Positions 26,968-32,564 of a stretch of 32,564 bases of DNA are shown piece by piece. Positions within the stretch are counted from its first letter, which is position 1. Each line of letters starts with the position of its first letter. The notes below the pieces were generated by a model. The model was given only the letters and a program-made list of their open reading frames with translations. It was not told the origin of the DNA and did no database searches. Position numbers and translations under genes: made by a program. Source of the stretch: Blastococcus sp. CT_GayMR20 (GTDB lineage Bacteria; Actinomycetota; Actinomycetes; Mycobacteriales; Geodermatophilaceae); the NCBI RefSeq assembly GCF_004570345.1, contig NZ_SPQM01000051.1:1-32564 (forward strand), given 5' to 3'.

Positions 26968-28253
26968 GCCCTCGATGGTCCCTCACCGGCCGAGGGTGCC
27001 GCCACGGAGCCCTGCGTCCGCCGGTAGGCCAGCAGCGCCGGGGCGACGGCCAGCAGGCCGAGACCGCCGGAGACGGCCAAGACGGCGCTGGCCGAGACGC
27101 CCTCCGCGCCGAGGCCCGCGCCCAGAGCGCCCACGGCCTGCACGCCGTAGAGGCCGCTGACCGCGACGCCGAAGGCCCGTCCGCGGAACGCGCTCGGCAC
27201 CGCCTGCACGAACGACACGTTGAGCGGGATCAGCCAGGAGGCGCCGAGTCCGGAGACGAAGAGGAGGGCCACGACCGCCGCGAACGGCAGCGTCCCGGGA
27301 GCGGTCAGGACCGCGACCACGCCGGCGGCGAGGATGGGGGCCAGCGACAGCACGACGAGCGGGACGACGAGCCGCTCACGGCGCTCCGGCGCCACCAGCC
27401 GCGCGATCACCAGCCCGCCGATCGTCACGCCGAGCGGGTTGGCCGCCAGCAGGATGCCGATCGAGGCCGTCGACCCGCGGCCGAGCTCCTCGACCAGCGG
27501 CGCCGCCACGCCCTCGGAGGCGTACGCGAACAGCGTCGCCACCCAGAGCACCCCGATGATCGCGAGCAGCCGGGGCGACCGGCCGATCAGCTGCAGGCCC
27601 GCGACCGTGTCCCGCCACAGCGAGGGGCGTCGGTCGTGCCCGTCGTGGAGGGGAGCCGGCCTGCGTTTGAGCCCGGCCGACAGCCACAGCGCCGAGACGG
27701 CGAAGGTGGCCGCGTCGATGAGCAGCGCGGCGGACGGATTGAGCACGGCGACGATCGCGCCCGCCGCCAGGAAGCCCACGACCTGGGCCAGTTGCAGGGT
27801 GATGTTGGTCAGCGAGGTCGCGACGGCGTACCGGTCGTCCTCCAGAACGTCGGCCATCAGCGCCGAGCGCGCGGACTCGAACGGTGGCGCGCACAGCGAG
27901 ACGAGGAACAGCAGGCCGAGCAGGACCGGCAGCGGCGTCCCCGGGATCGCCATGACGGCGAGCAGCGCGGCGCGGGCGGCGTCGGTCGAGATGAGCACCC
28001 GGTGCCGGGGCAGCCGGTCGGCCAGCGCGGACAGCACCGGACCGCCCAGCAGCCAGGGCAGGTGCCCGATGGCGAACGTCAGCGCCGACAGGAGCGGGGA
28101 GTCCGTGCGCTGGTAGACCAGCACGGTGAGCGCCACGCGGGCCAGCTCGTCGCCGGCCGTGGACAGCAGGAAGGTGCCGAACAGCGGTCGGAACTCGCGG
28201 ACGGCGAAGACCTCGCGGAAGGTCGCCTGGCGGGCGGGCACGGGGATCGCCAC
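26964..28253 (-). CDS. MFS transporter
   Basis: This major facilitator superfamily protein has 429 residues from GTG 28253 ([20 protein letters not shown]). About twelve hydrophobic helices are seen. The motif-A-like loop [13 protein letters not shown] after helix 2, [17 protein letters not shown] in the middle of the N half, and [16 protein letters not shown] in the C half are typical of the MFS_3/enterobactin-exporter (EntS)-like group in actinobacteria. The substrate is unknown; drug or metabolite export is likely for this group. GTG 28253 has GGAGG very close upstream. A CTG at 28277 would also fit the frame and would nearly abut the MscS-like stop, so the N terminus is uncertain. Confidence 0.9.
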   Translation of the reverse strand: MAIPVPARQATFREVFAVREFRPLFGTFLLSTAGDELARVALTVLVYQRTDSPLLSALTFAIGHLPWLLGGPVLSALADRLPRHRVLISTDAARAALLAVMAIPGTPLPVLLGLLFLVSLCAPPFESARSALMADVLEDDRYAVATSLTNITLQLAQVVGFLAAGAIVAVLNPSAALLIDAATFAVSALWLSAGLKRRPAPLHDGHDRRPSLWRDTVAGLQLIGRSPRLLAIIGVLWVATLFAYASEGVAAPLVEELGRGSTASIGILLAANPLGVTIGGLVIARLVAPERRERLVVPLVVLSLAPILAAGVVAVLTAPGTLPFAAVVALLFVSGLGASWLIPLNVSFVQAVPSAFRGRAFGVAVSGLYGVQAVGALGAGLGAEGVSASAVLAVSGGLGLLAVAPALLAYRRTQGSVAAPSAGEGPSRA

Positions 28254-28273
28254 ACCCTCCGGCGCGGGCGCGC

Positions 28274-29080
28274 TCAGCGGGACCCCGCGGCGGCGCTCGT
28301 CGCGCCGGCGAGGAGGGGCTGGGGCCTGCGGATGCCCTCGGCGACGAACCGCTCCGTCAGGCGCATGCGCAGCTCGCGGTCCACCCGCCACCGGTCGGCG
28401 TCGGCCGACCGGACGACCAGACGGAGGAGGACACCCTCCGCGCTGATCTGCTCCACGCCGAGGGACTCCGGCTCGGCCAGCAGCACCGGCGCCCAGTCCT
28501 CGTCGGCGTACATCGCGTCGGCGACCTCCTGCATCACCGTCCGGGCCCGCTCGAGGTCGGTGTCGTGGGCCACGGGCATGTCGATGACGACCTGGGCGAA
28601 GCCCTGGCTCGTGTTGCCCACCCGCAGGATCTCACCGTTGCGGACGTACCGGACCACGCCGTGGACGTCCCGGAGCGGGGTGATCCACAGCCCGACGGCC
28701 TCCACCGTGCCGCCGGCCTCACCGAGGTCGACGACGTCACCGACGCCGTACTGAGGAAGGACCCCCTGCCCCTCACCGCTCGCAAGCTCGCGCCGGGACC
28801 CTGCAGGGGGCCGCAGCCCGACGACACCGGCGCTCGCCACGATCGGCGCCAGGTTGATGCCCAGCTCCCCGAGCACCAGGACGACGGCGATCCCGAGCAC
28901 GACGATCGAGGCGAAGCTGCGGAGCACCGAGCCGATCGCCTCCGCCCCCTGCGTGCGCCGCTGGGTGAGCTGCCCGTCGGGGTCGTTCTGCGCCACCCGG
29001 TTGCCCAGCGGCCGCAGGATCGTGGGGACGGCGCCGGAGCTGCCGTCCGCTGCAGCCAACACGAGCAGTGATCGAGTCAT
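28274..29080 (-). CDS. MscS-like mechanosensitive channel, truncated and pore-altered (possible pseudogene)
   Basis: The frame is intact (268 residues from ATG 29080) and carries good MscS-family sequence at both ends. GELGINLAPIVASAGVVGL (71-89) runs into the pore helix. From YGVGDVVDLGEAGGTVEAVG (111-130) the cytoplasmic beta domain is normal, including YVRNGEILRVGN. Between them, where relatives have the glycine/alanine-rich pore helix (usually ~24 residues, ALGFGAQSLVKDF-like), there is RPPAGSRRELASGEGQGVLP. That is charged and cannot form the pore, and it coincides with a palindromic repeat at 28759-28812. The ~80-100 residues with the first membrane helices are also absent: the protein begins with a short LLVLAAADG stretch. 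It probably no longer works as a channel. Confidence 0.75.
   Translation of the reverse strand: MTRSLLVLAAADGSSGAVPTILRPLGNRVAQNDPDGQLTQRRTQGAEAIGSVLRSFASIVVLGIAVVLVLGELGINLAPIVASAGVVGLRPPAGSRRELASGEGQGVLPQYGVGDVVDLGEAGGTVEAVGLWITPLRDVHGVVRYVRNGEILRVGNTSQGFAQVVIDMPVAHDTDLERARTVMQEVADAMYADEDWAPVLLAEPESLGVEQISAEGVLLRLVVRSADADRWRVDRELRMRLTERFVAEGIRRPQPLLAGATSAAAGSR
28759..28812 (-). repeat. 54-base palindromic repeat-like element inside the MscS-like gene
   Basis: The ends are imperfect inverted repeats: GGACCCCCTGC (28759-28769) and GCAGGGGGCC (28803-28812) on the plus strand. Inside is a direct duplication, GCTCGC-AA-GCTCGC, and a CCCTGCAGGG palindrome. It replaces the expected pore-coding segment while keeping the frame. 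I recall similar sequences scattered in Geodermatophilaceae genomes, but cannot check. There is no other copy in this window. Confidence 0.55.
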
Positions 29081-29136
29081 TACCGCAAATACTTCCAGGT
29101 GAATCGCGCTCTGTCAGTGAAGGGTCACCTCAGGTG

Positions 29137-31209
29137 TCACTTCGGAGCGAGACCGGTGTGCTCGGCGAGGAAGGCCAGCTGATCGGCGGCCAGGCCGACC
29201 GTCCGGCTGACCGCACGCGCCCCGTGCCCGACCGAGGTCTCCCGGCGGAGCACGATCGGCGCCTCCGAGATCGTCGCGTGCTGCAGGGCCGCGGCGAGCT
29301 TGCGACCGTGCAGCGGGTCGACCCGAGTGTCGGACTCGAACGTCGTGAACAGGACCGCCGGGTACGCCGTCCCCTCCCGGACGGCGTGGTACGGCGAGTA
29401 GCCCAGCAGCCAGCCGAGCTCCGTGGCGTCCTCGGCGGTGCCGTACTCGTCGTTCCAGGTGCGGCCCAGGCCGAACAGCTCGTACCGGACCATGTCCAGC
29501 AGCGGCGCGCTGCAGACCACGGCGGCTGCGAGGGCCGGTCGCTGGGTCAGCGTCGCGCCGACCAGCAGTCCGCCATTGGACCCGCCGAAGACGCCCAGCT
29601 GCCCGTGCGTCGTCCAGCCCTGCGCCGCCAGGTGCTCACCGGCGGCGGCGAAGTCGTCGAACACGTTCTGCTTGCGCTCGCGCATGCCCGCCCGGTGCCA
29701 CTCCTCACCGTGCTCCGAGCCGCCGCGCAGGTTGGCCACCGCCCACACCCCGCCGGCGGCGACCCAGGCAAGCGCCTGCGCCGTGTAGGCCGGGGTGAGC
29801 GGGACGTTGAAGCCGCCGTACCCGTAGAGCACGGTCGGCCGCGGCCGGTCGGGGGTGCCGGAGCCCGACAGCACGAACATGTGGACCGGCGTGCCGTCCG
29901 CCGACGCCGCGTGGGTCTCCACGACGGTCACGTCGGGGACGTCGCCGGCGACGTCGGCCTGCTCCCAGCTCTGCAGCTCCGTCGGCGAACCGGCGTCCCA
30001 CCGCAGCACGGAGGGCGGGGTCGCGTAGTCGGTGTACCCGACCCAGGCCGTGGTGCCGCCCTCCGGCGGCGCGCTGACGCCGGAGATGCTTCCGACGCCG
30101 AGGCCTCCGACGTCCGCGAGCCGGCCGGAACCGTCCGCGGCCCAGACCGAGAGGCGGCTGGTCGCGTCGACGGCGTGCACGGCGAGCACCTGCAGGTCGC
30201 CGTCCGGACCGTCGACGAGGGCGACGTCGGACAGAACGGCGTCCGGCTGCTGGGGGACGACGCCCCGCCAGGCCTCCGGCGCCCAGGTCGCGGGGTCCGC
30301 GGGGTCGGCGACGGCGAGCCGCCACCGCGGCGTGTCGCGGTCGGACATCAGCCACAGCCGGCCGTCGCGGGCCACCCAGGCGGCGGTCTGCGCGTCGACC
30401 CCTACCTGGAACTCGCGCAGGGCGCCGTCGCCGGCCAGGTCGGCGATCCAGACGTCGTCCCGCGGCGCGGTGCCGGCCGAGCCGGACACGACGAGCCAGC
30501 GGCCGTCCCGGCTGGTGTGCACCCCGAAGTACGTGGTCGGGTCGCTGCCCTCGCCGTGGACCAGGACGTCGTCGTCCGCCGACGACCCGACCCGGTGCCG
30601 CCAGACCCGGCGGTGGAACTGCTCCTCGCCGGCCGGGACCTGGTCCGGCGCCAGCCGGCGCACGTAGAAGAGCTCCGCGCCGCCGGGCAGCCAGGCGACG
30701 GGGGAGTAGCGGCAGCGGTCGACCGGGCCGTCGACCACCTCGCCGGTCGCGACGTCCAGCACGTACAGCCGGCTCTCCTCGTCGCCGCCGGTCGAGAGCT
30801 GGTAGGCGAGCCGGTCGCCCTCGACCGACGGCGACCAGGCGTCGAGCGTCGTCGTCCCCGCGGGGTCGAGCTGCATCGGGTCGACGAGGACGCGGACCGT
30901 GCCGTCGGCCTCCCGCACCCGCAGGACGGCGTGCTCCTGGCCGGGGTCGCGGCGGGTCGAGAAGGCCCGCTCGCCGCGCCAGACCGGCACGCCGACCGCG
31001 CCGGCGTGCACCAGCTTCTCCAGCCGCGCGGCGAACTCCTCGCGCAGCGGCAGACCCGACAGCACCTCGCCGGTGAGGGCGTCCTGGGCCCGCGTCCACT
31101 CCTGCGTCCGCGGGTCCGCCGCGTCCTCGAGCCAGCGGTAGGGGTCGGCGACGCGGTGTCCGTGCAGGTCCTCGACGAGGTCGAGCCGGAGGGCTTGGGG
31201 GTAGCGCAT
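29137..31209 (-). CDS. Prolyl oligopeptidase family serine peptidase (S9)
   Basis: This enzyme has 690 residues from ATG 31209 (MRYPQALRLDLVEDLHGHRV). The opening VADPYRWLEDAADPRTQEWT is the family hallmark. A seven-bladed propeller (~70-400) precedes the alpha/beta-hydrolase domain. The catalytic triad is Ser544 in GGSNGGLLVGA, Asp627 in SDTRVDPLHGRK and His662 in SVGHGARA. It cleaves short peptides after proline, probably in the cytoplasm, since there is no signal peptide. No ribosome-binding site is evident before ATG 31209; a GTG-initiated extension to 31266 would add a low-complexity stretch. An imperfect hairpin over the stop region (about 29115-29142) may end transcription before the MscS-like gene. 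Confidence 0.96.
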   Translation of the reverse strand: MRYPQALRLDLVEDLHGHRVADPYRWLEDAADPRTQEWTRAQDALTGEVLSGLPLREEFAARLEKLVHAGAVGVPVWRGERAFSTRRDPGQEHAVLRVREADGTVRVLVDPMQLDPAGTTTLDAWSPSVEGDRLAYQLSTGGDEESRLYVLDVATGEVVDGPVDRCRYSPVAWLPGGAELFYVRRLAPDQVPAGEEQFHRRVWRHRVGSSADDDVLVHGEGSDPTTYFGVHTSRDGRWLVVSGSAGTAPRDDVWIADLAGDGALREFQVGVDAQTAAWVARDGRLWLMSDRDTPRWRLAVADPADPATWAPEAWRGVVPQQPDAVLSDVALVDGPDGDLQVLAVHAVDATSRLSVWAADGSGRLADVGGLGVGSISGVSAPPEGGTTAWVGYTDYATPPSVLRWDAGSPTELQSWEQADVAGDVPDVTVVETHAASADGTPVHMFVLSGSGTPDRPRPTVLYGYGGFNVPLTPAYTAQALAWVAAGGVWAVANLRGGSEHGEEWHRAGMRERKQNVFDDFAAAGEHLAAQGWTTHGQLGVFGGSNGGLLVGATLTQRPALAAAVVCSAPLLDMVRYELFGLGRTWNDEYGTAEDATELGWLLGYSPYHAVREGTAYPAVLFTTFESDTRVDPLHGRKLAAALQHATISEAPIVLRRETSVGHGARAVSRTVGLAADQLAFLAEHTGLAPK

Positions 31210-31375
31210 CGCACCAACGGTAATGGCCCGGCGGCGACCCTCCGCCGCCCCTCCGTGGCCGTCCACAGCTCCGGTGCGCGAATTGTTACTGCGCCGATCG
31301 GGGTGTCTCGGGTCAGAATGGGGCAGCCCGCGGGTCTCGGAGCCACCGGCGGTCCCGGGCGACCGGAGGTGATCC

Positions 31376-31984
31376 GTGCCGCGTCAGGCGTCCGGGTCGA
31401 CGTCGGCGGGTCATCCAGGCCCCCGCCGCGACCCACATCATGCGTCGGTCCTGCCCCTGCCCTCACCGGGCACCACGGCCGCCACCCTGCTGCTCAACGC
31501 GACGTACGAGCCCCTGTGCGTCGTCTCCAGCCGCCGCGCGATCGTGCTGGTCCTCGCCGAGAAGGCCGAGCCCGTCGACTCGGCGGCCGACGTAGTCCAC
31601 GCGGAGATGATCAGCCTCGCCGTCCCCGTGGTCGCGCGCCTCACCCGCTACGTCCGGGTGCCCTTTCCGGCGTCGGTCCCGCTGTCGCGCCGCGCCGTCT
31701 TCACCCGGGACGGGCAGACCTGCGTCTACTGCGGCGGATCGGCGACGAGCATCGACCACGTCGTCCCCCGCAGCCGTGGAGGCACGCACACGTGGGACAA
31801 CGTCGTCGCCGCCTGCCGGCGCTGCAACCACACCAAGGCCGACCGGTCGCTGGCCGAGCTGGGCTGGGCGCTGCCGCACCCCCCGCGGACGCCGAGCGGC
31901 GCCGCCTGGCGACTGCTCGGCACCCGGACCGTCGATCCCCGCTGGCGTGAGTGGCTGGGCGTGCCCGAGAGCGTGAGCGCATGA
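31376..31984 (+). CDS. HNH endonuclease family protein
   Basis: This protein has 202 residues from GTG 31376, which directly follows an 11-base near-perfect anti-16S match (GGAGGTGATCC, 31365-31375). The first ~35 residues are Pro/Ser-rich and variable. LLLNATYEPLCVVSSRRAIV then opens a conserved actinobacterial HNH family. The nuclease core is VFTRDGQTCVYCGG, SIDHVVPRSRGGTHTWDN and VAACRRCNHTKADR. It contains two CxxC zinc pairs, the His of IDHV and the Asn/His of RCNHTK, so the site looks intact. It is often annotated only as HNH endonuclease, and its cellular target is unknown. The stop overlaps the next start by 4 bases (ATGA). Confidence 0.92.
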   Translation: MPRQASGSTSAGHPGPRRDPHHASVLPLPSPGTTAATLLLNATYEPLCVVSSRRAIVLVLAEKAEPVDSAADVVHAEMISLAVPVVARLTRYVRVPFPASVPLSRRAVFTRDGQTCVYCGGSATSIDHVVPRSRGGTHTWDNVVAACRRCNHTKADRSLAELGWALPHPPRTPSGAAWRLLGTRTVDPRWREWLGVPESVSA

Positions 31985-32564
31985 GCTCACCGGGTACCGC
32001 CCGTCGGCTGTGGGCGCTCGGTGAGCCGTTCCACGCGCTGATCTACTTCGCCGACGAGTTCCTGTCCGCGGGGAAGGCCGCCGGCCTGACCGGGTTCTGG
32101 TCGGCGTACTTCGCCTTCCGGGCGGCGCCCCTCGGACCGGTCGGGCCCGAGGTGGTCACGGCGACGTTCTTCAACTTCGCGCCCGGCTTCGTCGCCCGTC
32201 GCGTGCCCGCGGTCTGGGACGCGGTCTCCCCGGCCGACGCCCTCGCGGCCCGGCTGGCCGGCGTCGACGCCGCCGTCCGGCGCGTCCTGGGAGACGAGGT
32301 GGACCTCACCGAGGCCGCGCAGCTCGCCGGTACCGCGGCGGCAGCGGTGGACCTGCCGGGCCGGCCGCTCGCGGCCGCCAACGCGGGCCTGCCGGTGCCC
32401 GCCGAGCCGCACCTGGCGCTCTGGCAGGCGCTGACCACGCTCCGGGAGCACCGTGGCGACGGGCACAACGCGGCCCTGGTGCAGCGGGAGGTGGACGGCG
32501 TGGCCGCCCACGTCCTCGCCGCGGCCGCCGGCCGCAGCAGCCGGGAGTGGCTGCAGCGGGCCCG
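31981..32564 (+). CDS. SCO6745-family protein (3' end outside window)
   Basis: The frame opens at ATG 31981, overlapping the HNH stop, and remains open to the window end (194 codons). The sequence is MSSPGTARRLWALGEPFHAL, then FADEFLSAGKAAGLTGFW and AYFAFRAAPLGPVGPEVVTA. TFFNFAPGFVARRVPAVWD follows. This matches what I know as the SCO6745 family of actinobacteria, sometimes labelled SalK-like. The family has ~250-290 residues, is soluble and all-alpha, and its function is not established. About 60-90 residues should lie beyond the window. The coupling to the HNH gene implies co-expression only. Confidence 0.85.
   Translation, partial: MSSPGTARRLWALGEPFHALIYFADEFLSAGKAAGLTGFWSAYFAFRAAPLGPVGPEVVTATFFNFAPGFVARRVPAVWDAVSPADALAARLAGVDAAVRRVLGDEVDLTEAAQLAGTAAAAVDLPGRPLAAANAGLPVPAEPHLALWQALTTLREHRGDGHNAALVQREVDGVAAHVLAAAAGRSSREWLQRA

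Noticed and set aside
31283..31319. TTGTTA / CAGAAT promoter before the HNH gene
   Set aside because: The spacing is 25 bases, too long for a normal -35/-10 pair. The region surely holds a promoter, but I cannot place it.

Overview
The window is very GC-rich, densely coded actinobacterial DNA. Many starts are GTG and there are several 1-4 base stop/start overlaps. The gene set fits a soil or rock-surface actinomycete: fused FbiC, divergent nrtR/nadABC, group II truncated haemoglobin, BioY, an EttA-type ABC-F protein and an SCO6745-family protein. By overall feel I place it near Geodermatophilaceae (Blastococcus, Geodermatophilus, Modestobacter). That placement is inference, because no rRNA or marker comparison was possible.

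Left part (1-7.1 kb). The tail of a four-helix membrane protein of unknown role meets a leftward block head-on. Read 5' to 3', the block is an ECF sigma factor, its membrane zinc-finger anti-sigma partner, an ABC ATPase, an ABC-2 permease and fbiC (deazaflavin FO synthase, for coenzyme F420). Gaps are short or negative throughout, so the five genes may form one stress-responsive unit.

Middle-left (7.1-14.3 kb). A flavin reductase-like protein diverges from a disulfide-oxidoreductase-family flavoprotein. That flavoprotein keeps its redox cysteines but has Tyr in place of the catalytic His. It is followed after 5 bases by an NAD kinase. Next come a transglutaminase-like protease, a PAS-GGDEF-EAL cyclic-di-GMP protein (GGDEF altered to GADEF, EAL site intact) and a luciferase-like monooxygenase.

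Middle (14.3-21.2 kb). nadA-nadB-nadC run leftward as a tight operon for de novo NAD synthesis, and the Nudix-type repressor gene nrtR is divergent. A 21-base inverted repeat sits in the intergenic gap where an NrtR operator would be expected. Then come a TasA/camelysin-like secreted protein with a strong terminator, a secreted lytic transglycosylase with a Pro-rich tail, and a tRNA-Arg(UCU).

Right part (21.2-32.6 kb). Rightward are an SSB paralogue without the usual acidic tail, ettA and a thioesterase. Leftward are bioY and a run of four genes: an MscS-like channel, an MFS exporter, a truncated haemoglobin and a GH13 alpha-glucosidase. The MscS-like gene has its pore helix replaced by a short palindromic repeat and its N-terminal helices missing. 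A prolyl oligopeptidase lies upstream of that run. Divergent from it are an HNH endonuclease and an SCO6745-family gene cut by the window end.

I found no CRISPR array, transposase, prophage or rRNA. The least ordinary observations are the repeat-altered MscS gene, the His-less disulfide reductase paired with an NAD kinase, and fbiC at the end of a sigma/anti-sigma/ABC block. No clearly new system is demonstrated.
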